A stretch of 64,000 nucleotides of DNA from NCBI RefSeq assembly GCF_023898315.1, contig NC_064621.1, forward strand, positions 121,034,561-121,098,560. The letters run 5' to 3'. The notes beneath the pieces were generated by a model. It had not been told where the DNA came from and made no database searches. It saw nothing but the letters and a program-made list of their open reading frames with translations. Position numbers and translations under genes: made by a program. Positions 44,667-57,000 of this stretch are shown here, in pieces. Numbering within the stretch: the stretch's first letter is position 1; every line of letters begins with the position of its first letter. This DNA comes from Schistocerca nitens (taxonomy: Eukaryota > Arthropoda > Insecta > Orthoptera > Acrididae).

Positions 44667-46730
44667 ATGGTGCGAACTTTCGTTCGGAAAACTAATCGTC
44701 AAAGCTGGTGTGCTGACAATATGAACAACGCCATTAAGGCAGTTCAAAATGAAATGCCTGTAAAAAAAAAAGTAGGAATTTTGGTTCAAATGGCTCTGAG
44801 CACTATGGGACTCAACTGCTGAGGTCATAAGTCCCCTAGAACTTAGAACTACTTAAACCTAACTAACCTAAGGACAACACACACATCCAAGCCCGAGGCA
44901 GGATTCGAACCTGCGACCGTAGCGGTCGCGCGGTTCCAGACTGTAGCGCCAGAACCGCTCGGCCACCAGCGGCCGGCAGTAGGAATTTTAACGTCCCTAG
45001 AATGGCGCTAAAAAGAAGAATAATAGGAAAAAATACATCTGTTGTGCAAGATAAGAAAGTCTTACGAAATTATAAACCCGTTTTCACTCAATGCCAAGAG
45101 GAGGAACTGGTTAACCAAATCATGGATATGGAAACAAGATTTTATGGTCTGACAACAAAAGAAGTGCGCCACTTAGCATTCCAATTAGCAGTGAAAAATG
45201 GTATATCGTTAACACAGAACTGGGTATGGCTGGAGAACATTGGTTAGCTGGTTTTCGACAACGACATCCAGAGCTCTCCCTCGTAGTTCCAGAATCAACA
45301 TCAGCTGCAAAAGCTCGTGCACTCAATTGGCCCGTAGTGACGAAATTTTTCAAAATTCTTGGGGAAGTAAATTCTGACTGGGACGATTACAAGTAGGGTG
45401 AATTGTGTCTGGCGAGCATGGTGAGTGAACTACAGCTGTTTTATGCATGTCTGCTGGAGGAACATTCATACCACCGATGCTCATATTTCCCCGAAAAAGG
45501 ATGAAAGCAGGGTTAACTGATGGAGCTCCGCCTGGAACTATTTCTGCCTGCCACTCTAGTGGATGGATGAGACTCGAGGTGTTTGACAATTGGTTTAAGC
45601 ATTCTGTGTAACATGCAAAACCATCAAAGGATGATCCAGCACTGCTAATAATGGATGGACACCTCAGTCACACGAAAAATTTGAATGTGATTGAAGCTGC
45701 CAGAAAAAACTTTGTTAACGTCATATGTTTACCTCCCCGCTGCACACACGAGCTCCAGCCACTAGATGTATCATTAATGTTTCCTTTAAGCACATATTAC
45801 GACAAGGCTCTGGAGAAATGGCTTAACAACCACCCAGGGAGGGTAGTGACGCTTTTCCAGATAAGTCAGATTTTTGAGGAAACTTACCTCAAAGCATGCT
45901 CACCAATAAAAGCTATAAATGGATTTAAGAAATGTGGGATACATCCTTATGACCTAGAAATCTTTACTGATGCAGACTTTATAGCTGCAGAAACAGTTGG
46001 AAGATCAGTAAAATTGTGAAGCACTGGAAAGTGAAAGCAGTTCTAAAGTCTTAATTTAAGAATGCACACCACATGCACAGTCTTCTGTCAATCAGGAATT
46101 AGAGTCTGCAGAGCCTAGAACACATGAAAATCACTCAACAATCACAAATTTTGTTGAATCGGGCCTCCCAGGTTCAGATATTTCCCAACCACGACCAAGT
46201 AGAGTGGGCGAAACTTTATGTAGGAGAACATCGTTTGACACAACATCGCCAGCCCAAATCATTCCAGTTCCCAAAACTAAAGGAGCAAGGTGTGTTAGGA
46301 AGAGGCAGAGGGGTGGCGCAACAATACTGACTAGTAGTCCATATAAAAATGCCTTAGTGGAGGAAAAAAGAAAAAAGGATGATTTACAGAAAAAGATATG
46401 CCTACAAAGACCTAAACGTAAACAAGTTCATGTAAAAACATCCTCACAGTGAAGAAACGTCTAAGAAGACGGGATGGTCAAAAATGCTAGAGAGTTGTGG
46501 GAGTGACGATGCTGAGGATGTCGATGGCGATGGCAACCCAGAGTGTATTAACTGCAAAGAAACTTTTCTATGTTCGTTAAGTGGTGATGATTGGATTATG
46601 TGTCAGGGGTGCAAAAACTGGGCTCATGAAGAATGTGCTGGAGTTGCCAATGACGATAATGACTTCATTTCTGATTTTTGTAGAAACAGAAATGTTCTGG
46701 CAAGTAAAAGGAAGTTGAATATGTAAACAG
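44667..46730 (+). pseudogene. pogo-like DDE transposase with C-terminal PHD-like finger
   Basis: An ATG at 44667, preceded by an acceptor-like TTTTCAG, begins MVRTFVRKTNRQSW, as in psq-type HTH N-termini. After the SINE the protein continues with a DNA-binding part (ALKRRIIGKNTSVV ... EEELVNQIMDMETRFYGLT). The DDE core is degraded at 45250-45650, then open at 45651-46019: MDGHLSHTKNLNVIEAARKN contains the second catalytic Asp, followed by LPPRCTHELQPLDVSLM and INGFKKCGIHPYD. The C-terminus (46490-46726) has ECINCKETF, DWIMCQGCKNWAHEEC and FISDFC, a PHD-like C4HC3 layout in which one late Cys is Ser. Stops at 45247 and 46019 and frameshifts inactivate it. Confidence 0.85.
44783..44977 (-). mobile_element. 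SINE family A, copy 8
   Basis: Reverse orientation, complete. The perfect 12-base target duplication AGTAGGAATTTT is at 44771-44782 and 44978-44989. It splits the N-terminal coding region of the pogo transposase; the frame continues across it once removed. Confidence 0.95.
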
Positions 46731-47192
46731 CTTCGTATTCTTTTCGTTCAATTTGTATTTTAAACGATAGCCTTGAATATTTCATTTTTTAACTTTGTGA
46801 CAGTGAATAAAAATTTCATTTCCCCTTAATTAATTGCATTTATGTAAAATAGTATGTTATCTAAATTCATTGCACAGTAAATGTTGAGTAACGTATGCAT
46901 TTAATTTACTAAAGAAACCAAAATTACAAAGAATGGCAGTAAACTGCAAACTATAAGCCAGGGGATCGTTTTACCCCAAAGACCAGGGGCAAAACTTTCC
47001 TTTATCATAAAACTATCTGTGCATTTATTCTAAACTTCATTTAAGTTTCAAAATTTTATAATTAAGTTAAATAACAAGTAAAATATGTGCAAAACATATA
47101 CCCAATGGATTTTTTTAAATATTTTGAATTTTACCCAGAGTAAATGGACGGACTCCTTAAAGGGGTCGTTTTGCCCTGGTCTCCCCTACATT

Positions 47193-48668
47193 GTACGAGG
47201 GTCATTCAGTAATTAAAGAGGCAAAAAGGTCTCGAGGAAAAAACGTTTACTTTTACAAATCAATACTTTTTCTACTTTTCAACATTGTCCCCATGAACAT
47301 ACATGCACTTGTTCCAACGGGCTACTAGGTTTTTTATTCCGGCCGCAAAGAACTCGTCATCTTAACGTTTGAACCAATTTCCCACAAACTTCTCCCCGTC
47401 CTCGTTGTCCTGGAACCTCTTCCCAAGTAATGCCTCCTTCAGTGCACCAAACAAATGGAAACTATGAAGTCTGCAGGCTTTCGTAAACGTTGTCACTGAA
47501 GTTAAAATCTTCTGTGTTATTAGACCGTGTCATACTTCTTCTAAGATGATCGACGTTTCGATCTCTCTGCTAGGATGTTCATCAGGATCTTTCAGTGTCC
47601 ACTACTGCTAGAACACAAATGGAAACTAGGTGCTAAATCAAGACTGTAAGGGAGATGAGGCAATACTTCCCAGCCCATTTTGTGGATGGTTTCATGGGTT
47701 AGTGAGCAATATGAGGATGTGCGTTGTCTTGCTGGAGAATCACACCTCTCTCTGAGATCCACGACGTCTCTTTCTCATGGTTGGCTTCACCTTGTGTAAA
47801 AGCAAACCGAGTAGTACTAGCTGTTCATTTTACTCTGCTCTTCGAGATGATCACAAAAAACTGGACCTTCAGCATCCCCAAACACCGTAACATGACTTTT
47901 CCTGCTGATGCTTGAGTTTTGAATTTTTTCTTGACAGGCGAGTTGGTGTGCTTCCACTACATGCTTTGTCTTTTCAATTTTGGCTCATAATAGTGTACCC
48001 AAGCTACATCCCAAGTTAAAATTTTGTTGAGGAAATGCTCGCCTTCTCTTTCATTATGTTCCTTTAGCTCTGTGCACACTCTCAATCTTGTTTCTTTGTG
48101 TAGCCGTGTCAACTCCAGTGGGACCCATCTTGCACATGTTTTGCGGTACTTCACCTTGTTACAGATAATGTTATGAACTGTACCAGTACCAACTTGAATC
48201 TTACCAACTATTATTTCCACAGTCACACGGCAGTCAGCACGAGTAATGTCATCAATTCAACATTGAAGTGAGGGAGTTGAAAATTCAACAGGTCGGTCAG
48301 AACGGTGTTCGTCAGTCACCGAGTCGCGACCATTTTTGAAATTCTTTACCCATTTGTAAAAATTCGCACGATTCACAAAACCTTCAACATTAACTATAGG
48401 CATACTACAGTATATATTCACAGGTTTCTCGCATTCAGAAGTAAAAATCGAATAACAGAACGTTGTTCAACTAATGCGGACGTTTCAAGCGGACTCGCGA
48501 TCTTGAAATGTATTTTTGAGGTAATAAACAAAACAATGTTGATACATCAGCTGATCAGGAGTCAGCCCAGTGATGCCAACTTAAAACCATAAAAGTACCA
48601 GCTTTTTCTACTAACAGTTATTTCCATAGACCAATATGTCAATTTAATTATTGAATAACACTCGTATA
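47193..48668 (-). mobile_element. mariner with transposase remnant, copy of a SETMAR-like group
   Basis: The left end ACGAGGGTCATTCAGTAATT and the right end in reverse complement ACGAGTGTTATTCAATAATT are inverted repeats about 1.48 kb apart. The minus strand reads VPLELTRLHKETRLRVCTEL and HEREGEHFLNKI-like segments. It continues with LTWDVAWVHYYEPKLKRQSM, where the Asp of the first catalytic block is kept but the neighbouring Glu is lost, and SLDLAPSFHLFGALKEALLG with the third region. A 150-base insertion at 47465-47614 cuts that last block, and the frame resumes on its other side. Several stops make it inactive. Confidence 0.88.
47465..47614 (-). mobile_element. 150-bp short insertion with hammerhead-like motif
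   Basis: A perfect 14-base target duplication ACAAATGGAAACTA (47451-47464 and 47615-47628) frames exactly 150 bases. On the minus strand it contains CTGATGAAC (47585-47577), 16 bases, then CGAAACGTC (47560-47552), the spacing and words of a hammerhead ribozyme core. Stem II is weak and stem III almost absent, so activity is doubtful. The long target duplication implies an RNA-mediated (retro) insertion. No pol III boxes were seen. The family is unrecognised, but it resembles in layout the hairpin at 57695-57781. Confidence 0.8.
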
Positions 48669-49190
48669 TAATATTACTGCCAGACAAAAATGCAACACCG
48701 CCAAGGACTCAGTGGCGCCCGTGTATTACACATTCATACTGAGGGGTTGTAGTACTTTTCAGCTATTTCAGCAGGTTCCTATTGTGGTCCTGCAGGAAAA
48801 TGGATGGACTAATCGACTGATTTCTGCATATGTTGGACACAGAGTACTGGTGGTTTGACGCAGCATGCAGCAGTGATCTGTGGAAAGTTCCTGCATCCGT
48901 AGACCTTGCTTGAGAAGTTTGCGTAACACAGATGCACGTCAAAATTGATGCATTGTGTGTCCAGCCGTGGTTTGCCAAATATCATCCAGGTGACATATCT
49001 GACGACACGTACGTACATGATGGACGTACACATGTATTGTGTAGCCCTGATAAGTGGCCTTTCTTAGAGTGCATTTGCACACAGCACGCATGTCCCACCC
49101 TGGGCTTCATGGGACGAATGAGTTACAAGCTGCTGTCATATTTGCTCTTTTCGCCCGCTAAATTGCAAAGGTTGTTATTCCTGTACTGTT
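48669..49190. other. unassigned stretch
   Basis: Open frames on both strands (for example 48932-49225 plus, 48809-49033 minus) share no recognised motif. The region lies in the same orientation context as the polymerase fragment at 49840 and may be part of the same old element. Confidence 0.35.
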
Positions 49191-49201
49191 CCCATTTCTT
49201 C

Positions 49202-49403
49202 AAAAAATGGTTCAAATGGCTCTGAACACTATGGGACTTAACTTCAATGGTCATCAGTCCCCTAGAACTTAGAACTACTTAAACCTAACTAACATAAGGA
49301 CATCACATACATCCATGCCCAAGGCAGGATTCGAACCTGCGACCGTAGCGGTCGCGCAAATCCAGATGTAGACCCTAGAACCGCTCGGCCACTCCGGCCG
49401 GCC
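49202..49403 (-). mobile_element. SINE family A, copy 9
   Basis: Reverse orientation, complete. The target duplication CCCATTTCTTC is at 49191-49201 and 49404-49414. Confidence 0.94.
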
Positions 49404-49414
49404 CCCATTTCTTC

Positions 49415-49839
49415 GGCAGGACACCGCACTTCCACTTGCGGTGCTAAAGTGGAGTGTGCTATTTTGTGGTGTTCAATAACTTCCTGAACCAGGAAGATCA
49501 CAAGATCTCTCGCTAATTGAACTCTTATGATACATGATGAATGGGAACGTACTCCTTCCCAGAGCCTGCAACAAACATTGTCGAATTACAACAAAAGATG
49601 CAGAATGCTTGGACCAATCTATTGTAGAATGCCACCCGTCACCAATAAGACAGTTTTCGTATGAGAATACACACCTGCGTTGTCGCCAGAGAGGTTTCAC
49701 TATGTATTATTGCTACTGTGAAGTACTGCGTGTTTCATTTCTTTTCTTTGAGATTGTTGCACTTTTTTTCGGTACTGTATATCTTTGATTATTTAAACCT
49801 CTCTTTCTCTCAATGTTTTTCTTAAATATAAATGCGTTC
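49415..49839. other. unassigned stretch
   Basis: No gene recognised. Open frames here lack known motifs. Confidence 0.45.
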
Positions 49840-50165
49840 ACCTTGAATTTCATCAGGTTGATAACCTACTTGTTCTGCATTGTTATAAAGACAGGATTAT
49901 TGGTGGCATATACAGACGTGTCGAATGTGTAGGTATTGTACATAATCATTTCATGTGGAGCACAGACTTTCATTCCGCAGATAAAATTATCTGTAGCCAT
50001 CTAAGGTAACTTGGGAACAGCAAAGTCTGGTTTCACAACTCGCAGTGGAATTTGTGCATATACACTTACGAGAGGTGCACAGCACATACACCAATGTACA
50101 CATGCTTCTTGAACTGCACAGAAACCTTCGCCATCTCTGTTGTGACTAGTCCTCCATTGAAGATT
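49840..50165 (-). pseudogene. family-B DNA polymerase fragment, second C-terminal copy
   Basis: The minus strand aligns with 2230-2760: it shares the MAKxSVxFKKxVYIG start near 50135, the segment after motif C (MKVCAPHEMIMYN-like) and the FDTS region, with many changes and frameshifts. The DNA of the two copies is also alignable just upstream of the start (GACTAGTCC). It is shorter and more decayed than the first copy. Coding potential is lost. Confidence 0.68.
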
Positions 50166-50169
50166 GGAA

Positions 50170-50974
50170 TTTACCCTATCCCATTGGTAAACTACATTAA
50201 TTTGCGCTGGATATTTGATATAACAAATTTTTATTATTATTATTATTCCACTTATTATGTAAGATCCCCTGTCTGTAGGTAAGAAAACTTGAATATACGT
50301 ATTTTAAAAGTTCCTCTTCATATATTTTAAATATCTTATTCGACGGCTAAGCGAAACTGACTGTTGGTTGGCCATGCGTTGTGCATGTGAACAGTGTCAT
50401 GAAAAAAAATCTTTTAAACTTCGTGATATGTAAAATTTGAAATAAAGAAAAGGAAACTAATTAAGTGCCAAAAGAACGCAATCAAGTGGTCTGTCAAAAC
50501 TATTTAACTAAGACTCATTACCGAAGTTCATTATGAACGGTGCGACATATGAAGTGCAGTGTTAGACTTGAATGTCCATAAAAATAAACTCAGAAGAAGG
50601 CAACTGTCTGAAATTGCTGAAACTGTTCACTGAAAATTAATCTGCTTGAAAGCCCAACACCTGTCAATCCCGACGACACACTGTTTTCTCAAGAAAAGGT
50701 GGTAAGATCTGTCCTGAAATAAAAGTGGCTCACCCCTTGCTCAGTTCACTGTTTTTGTGTCAAGAGCACAGATGTTCTCGAAAGCAAATACATATCGGTA
50801 GATGCAGCAGCTAGAGGAAAATAAAGTGCTCACTACTAATTTCTTTCTATTTTCTTGTCAGAAACAGTCAATGACTTCCTGCGGCATAAAGTGCAATGCA
50901 CACACGACAATACATTCAAAACTTTACTAAGAATCATGGGGGTGAGTAATAATTTCAAGAAAAATCACTCTTGT
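50170..50974. other. unassigned stretch
   Basis: A TTA run at about 50228-50250, otherwise no recognised feature. Confidence 0.5.
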
Positions 50975-51046
50975 GAAATGAAACTCTGACTGTCGACATA
51001 AAAGTTTTCTGGGTATGGTACCGCGTCATAATGTAAAAAACTACTG
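50975..51046 (+). repeat. outer left arm of a palindromic element, separated by LINE insertion
   Basis: This 72-base segment, containing CGACATAAAAGTTTTCTGGG and GGTACCGCGTCATAATGT, is the reverse complement of 57806-57873 with few mismatches. With 57680-57735 it would form one arm of a palindrome; LINE 2 now lies between the two parts. Confidence 0.85.
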
Positions 51047-51059
51047 CTGCTGCTGCTGC

Positions 51060-54000
51060 TCGAGAATCATCATCATCATCATTTAAGACTGATTATACCT
51101 TTCAGCGTTCAGTCTGGAGCATAGTCCCCCTTATAAAATTCCTCCATGATCCCCTATTCAGTGCTACCATTGGTGCCTCTTCTGATGTTAAGCCTATTAC
51201 TTCAAAATCATTCTTAACCGAATCCAGGTACCTTCTCCATGATCTACCATAACTCCTCGTACCCTCTACTGCTGAACTCATGAGTCTCTTGGGTAACCTT
51301 GCTTCTCCCACGCGTGTAACATAACCCCACCATCTAACCCTGTTCGCCCTGACTGCTACATCTATAGAGTTCATTCCCAGTTTTTCTTTGATTTCCTCAT
51401 TGTGGACACCCTCCTGCCATTGTCCCCATCTACTAGTACCTGCAATCATCCTAGCTACTTTGATATCCGTAACCTGAACCTTATTGATATGTTGTTGATG
51501 TGGTGGTGGTCTTCTGTCCTGAGACTGGTTTGATGCAGCTCTCCATGCTACTCTATCCTGTTAAGCTTCTTCATCTCCCAGTACCTACTGCAGCCTACAT
51601 CCTTCTGAATCTGATTAGTGTATTCATCTCTTGGTCTCCCTCTACGATTTTTACCCTCCACGCTGCCCTCCAGTACTAAATTGGTGATCCCTTGTTGTCT
51701 CAGAATATGCCCTACCAACCGACCCCTTCTTCCAGTCAAGTTGTGCCACAAACTCCTCTTCTCCCCAACTCTATTCAATACCTCCTCATTAGTTATGTGA
51801 TCTACCCATCTAACCTTCAGCATTCTTCTGTAGCACCACATTTCAAAAGCTTCTATTCTCTTCTTGTCCAAACTATTTATCGTCCACGTTTCACTTCCAT
51901 ACATGGCTACACTCCATACAAATATTATCAGAAACGACTTCCTGACATTTAAATCTATACTCGATATTAACAAATTTTTCTTCTTCAGAAACGCTTTCCT
52001 TGCCAATGCCAGTCTACATTTTATATCCTCTCTACTTCGACCATCATCAGTTATTTTGCTCCCCAAATAGCAAAATTCCTTTACTGCTTTAAGTGTCTCA
52101 TTTCCTAATCTAATTCCCTCAGCATCACCCGACTTAATTCGACTACATTCCATTATCCTCGATTTGCTTTTGTTGATGTTCATCTTATATCCTCCCTTCA
52201 AGACATTGTCCATTCCATTCAGCTGCTCTTCCAAGTCCTTTGCTGTCTCTGACAGGATTACAATGTCATCGGCGAACCTCAAAGTTTTATTTCTTCTCCA
52301 TGGATTTTAATACCTACTCCGAACTTTTCTTTTGTTTCCTTTATTGCTTGCTCAATATGCAGATTGAATGACATCGGTGATAGGCTACAACCCTGTATCA
52401 CTCCCTTCCCAACCGCTGCTTCCCTTTCATACCCCTCGACTCTTCTGAGTGCCATCTGGATTCTGTACAAATTGTAAATAGCCTTTCGCTCCCTATATTT
52501 TACCCCTGCCACCTTCAGAATTTGAAAGAGAGTGTTCCAATCAACATTGTCAAAAGCTTTCTCTAAGTCTACAAATGCTAGAAATGTAGGTTTGCCTTTT
52601 CTTAATCTTTCTTCTAAGATAAGTCGTAAGGTCAGTATTGCCTCACGTGTTCCAACATTTCTACGGAATCCAAACTGATCTTCCCCGAGGTCCGCTTCTA
52701 CCAATTTTTCCATTCGTCTGTAAAGAATTCGCGTTAGTATTTTGCAGCTGTGACTTATTAAACTGATAGTTCGGTAATTTTCACATCTGTCAACACCTGC
52801 TTTCTTTGGGATTGGAATTATTATATTCTTCTTGACGTCTGAGGGAATTTCGCCTGTCTCATACATCTTGCTCACCAGATGGTAGAGTTTTGTCAGGACT
52901 GGCTCTCCCAAGGCCGTCACTGGTTCTAATGGAATGTTGTCTACTCCCAGAGCCTGGTTTCGACTCAGGTCTTTCAGTACTCTGTCAAACTCTTCACGCA
53001 GTATCATATCTCCCATTCCATCTTCATCTACATTTCCATTTCCATACTATAGTCCTCAAGTACATCGCCCTTGTATAGACCCTCTATATACTCCTTCCAC
53101 CTTTCTGCTTTCCCTTCTTTGCTTAGAACTGGGTTTCCATCAAAGCTCTTGATATTCATGCAAGTGGTTCTCCTTCCTCCATACGTCTCTTCAATTTTCC
53201 TGTAGGTAGTATCTATCTTACCTCTAGTGAGATAAGCATCTTCATCCTTACATTTGTCCTCTAGCCATCCTGTTTAGCCATTTTGCACTGCCTGTCGATA
53301 TCATTTTTGAGACGTTTGTATTCCTTTTTGCCTGTTTCATTTACTGCATTTTTATATTTTCTCCTTTCATCAATTAAATTCAATATTTCTTCTGTTACCC
53401 ACGGGTTTCTACTAGCCTGCGTCTTTTTACCTGTTTGATCCTCTGCTGTCTTCACTATTTCATCCCTCAAAGCTACCCATTCTTCTTCTACTGTAATTCT
53501 TTCCCCCATTCCTGTCAATTGTTCCCTTATCCTCTCCCTGGAACTATGTACAACATCTGGTTCTTTCAGTTTATCCAGGTCCCATCTCCTTAAATTCCCA
53601 CCTTCTTGCAGTTTCTTCAGTTTTAATCTACAGTTCATAACCAATAGATTTTGGTCAGAGTCCACATCTGCCCCTGGAAATGTCTTACAATTTAAAACCT
53701 GGTTCCTAAATCTCTGCCTTACCATTATATAATCTATCTAATACCTTTTAGTATCTCCAGGGTTTTTCCACGTATACAACCTTCTTTCATGATTCTTAAA
53801 CTAAGTGTTAGCTATGATTAAGTTATGCTCTGCACAAAATTCTACCAGGCGGCTACCTCTTTCATTTCTTAGCCCCAATCCATATTCACCTACTATTTTC
53901 TTCTCTTCCTTTTCCTACTCTTAAATTCCAGTCACCCATCACTATTAAATTTTCGTCTCCCTTCACTACCTGAATAATTTATTTTCTCACATCATACATT

Positions 54001-57000
54001 TCACCAATTTCTTCGTCATCTGCAGAGCTAGTTGGCATATAAACTTGTACTACTGTGGTAGGCGTGGGCTTCGTGTCTATCTTGGCCACAATAATGCGTT
54101 CACTATGCTGTTTGTAGTAGCTTACCCGTACTACTATTTTTTTTATTCATTATTAAACCTACTCCTGCGTTACCCCTATTTGATTTTGTATTTAAACCCT
54201 GTATTCACCTGACCAAAAGTCTTGTTCCTCCTGTCACCGAACTTCACTAATTCCCACTACATCTAACTTTAACCTATCCATTTCCCTTTTCAAATTTTCT
54301 AACCTACCTGCTCTATTAAGAGATCTGACATTCCACGCTCCGATCCGTAGAATGCCAGTTTTCTTTCTCCTGATAACAACGTCCTCCTGAGTAGTCCCCG
54401 CCCGGAGATCCCAATGGGGGACTATTTTACCTCCGGAATATTTTACGCAAGAGGACGCCATCATCATTTAATCATACAGTAAAGCTGCACGCCCTCGGGA
54501 AAAATTACGGCTGTAGTTTCCCCTTGCTTTCAGCCGTTTGCAGTACCAGAACAGCAAAGCCATTTTGGTTAGTGTTACAAGGCCAGATCAGTCAATCATC
54601 CAGACTGTTGCCCCTGCAACTACTGAAAAGGCTGCTGCCCCTCTTCAGGAACCACACGTTTGTCTGGCCTCTCAACAGATACCCCTCCGTTGTGGTTGCA
54701 CCTACGGTACGGCTATCTGTATCGTTGAGACACGCAAGCCTCCCCACCAACAGCAAGTTCCATGGTTCATGGGGGGAGGCTTATTGATAAGGTAACCTGA
54801 ATCCACCCAGCTTTCGCTCCCATACAAAAAGTTGGTCGAAAGATTGAACGGTGAACAGATAGTCTTGGTACTGACTTCCTTCTTGCAGAAGAGAGTACAT
54901 CGTAGCTGAGCGCTCACTGCATTAGCTTTGCTACACCTCGCTTCCAGTTCTTTCACTATGTTGCCATCCTGTGAGAATATGCATCCTAAGTACTTGAAAC
55001 CGTCCACCTGTTCTAACTTTGTTCCTCCTATTTGGCACGCAATCCATTTATATCTCTTTTCCACTGACATTACTTTCGTTTTGGAGATGCTAATCTTCAT
55101 ACCATAGTCCTTACATTTCTGATATAGCTCTGAAATATTACTTTGCTACTTTCAATCGAATCTGCCATCACAACTAACTCATCCGCATATGCGAGACTGC
55201 TTATTTTGTGTTCACATATCTTAATCTCACCCAGCCAGTTTATTGTTTTCAACATATGATCCATGAATAATATGAACAACAGTGGAGACTGTTTGCAGCT
55301 TTGTCTTACCCCTGAAACTACTCTGAACCATGAACTCAATTTACTGCCTATTCTAACTGCTGCCTGACTATCCATGTAAAGACCTTTAATTGCTTGCAAA
55401 AGTTTGCCTCCTATTCCATAATCTCGTATAACAGACAATAACTTACTCCTATGAATCCGGTCATATGCCTTTTCTAGATCTATAAAGCATAGATACAATT
55501 CCCTGTTCCACCCGTAACACTTCTCCATTATTTGCCGTAAGCTAAAGATCTGGTCCTGACAACCTCTAAGAGGCCTAACCCCACACTGATTTTCATCCAG
55601 TTTGTCCTCAGCTAATACTCTCACTTTCCTTTCAACAATACCTGAGAAGATTTTACCCACAACGCTGATTAAAGAGATACCTCTGTAGTTTTTACAATCT
55701 TTTCTGTTTCCATGTTTAAAGATTGGTGTGATTACTGCTTTCGTACAGTCTGATGGAACCTGTCCCGACTCCCACGCCATTTCAATTATCCTGTGTAGCC
55801 ATTTAAGACCTGACATTCCACTGTATTTGATGAGTTCCGACTTAATTTCATCCATCCCAGCCGCTTTATTGCACTGCAATCTATTGACCATTTTCTCCAC
55901 TTCCTCAAATGTGATCCTATTTCTATCATCACTCCTATCCCATTGTATATCGAAATCTGAAACATTACTGATCGTATTTTCACCTACATTGAGCAACTCT
56001 TCAAAACATTCCCTCCATCTGCCCAAGGCATCAACAGGATTCACCAACAGTTTTCCTGACCTGTCCAAAATACTTGTCATTTCCTTCTTATCTCCCTTTC
56101 GAAGACTGCTAATTACACTCCAGAATGGTTTTCCAGCAGCTTGATCCAAAGTCTCCAACCTATTTCCAAAGTCTTCCCAAGATTTCTTCTTGGATGCTGC
56201 AATTATCTGTTTGGCTTTGTTTCTTTCTTCAACATAACTTTCTCTGTCTACCTGAGTTATAGTATGTAGCCATTTTTGATACGCCTTCTTTTTCCTTTTA
56301 CAGGCTGCCTTGACTGTGTCATTCTACCAAGCTGTTTGCTTCATCCTATCTTTACACACTACTGTTCCAAGACATTCTTTAGCCACTTCTAGTACTGGGT
56401 CCCTGTATCTTGTCCAGTCCTTTTCCAATGACTGTAATTGGCTGCATTCAACTAACTGGTACCTTCCTGAGATCACTGTTATGTACTTGTGCTTGATTTC
56501 CTTATCCTGAAGTTTCTCCATTCTTATCCTCCTACATATGGACTTGACCTCCTGCACTTGCGGCCTCACAATACCAATTTCACTGCAGATTAAATAGTGA
56601 TCAGTGTCATCAAAGAATCCCCTGAATACACGTGTGTCCCTCACAGCCTTCCTGAATTCCTGATCTGTTATTATATAGTCAATGACAGATCTGGTTCCCC
56701 TGCCTTCCCATGTAGACTGGTGAATTTTCTTATGTTTAAAAAAGGAGTTTGTGATTACTAAGCCCATACTGGCACAGAAATCCAAGAGTTGTTTCGCGTT
56801 CCTGTTCTCCTCCATGTCCTCTCCAAATTTACCCATAACCTTTTCATACCCTTCTGCTCGATTTCCAATCCTGGCATTTAAATCACCCATGAGCAGAACA
56901 TTGGCCTTGTCCTTTACTCTAACAACTACTTCACTGAGTGCCTCATAAAAACTATCCATCTTATCTTGATCTGTCCCTTCACAATGCGAATATGCTTACA

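Larger units (their letters stand above)
44118..47188 (+). mobile_element. pogo/Tigger-like DNA transposon
   Basis: The left end AGACCGGGCAAAACGATCCC and the right end in reverse complement AGACCAGGGCAAAACGACCC are inverted repeats, close to the ends of a ~3.07-kb element holding a pogo-type transposase. Sub-terminal variants of GGGCAAAA(C/T)GATC occur again at about 44490 and (inverted) 46965. A TA lies beside the right end (CCCCTACA); the exact left boundary is uncertain. SINE copy 8 is inserted in the N-terminal coding part. Confidence 0.85.
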
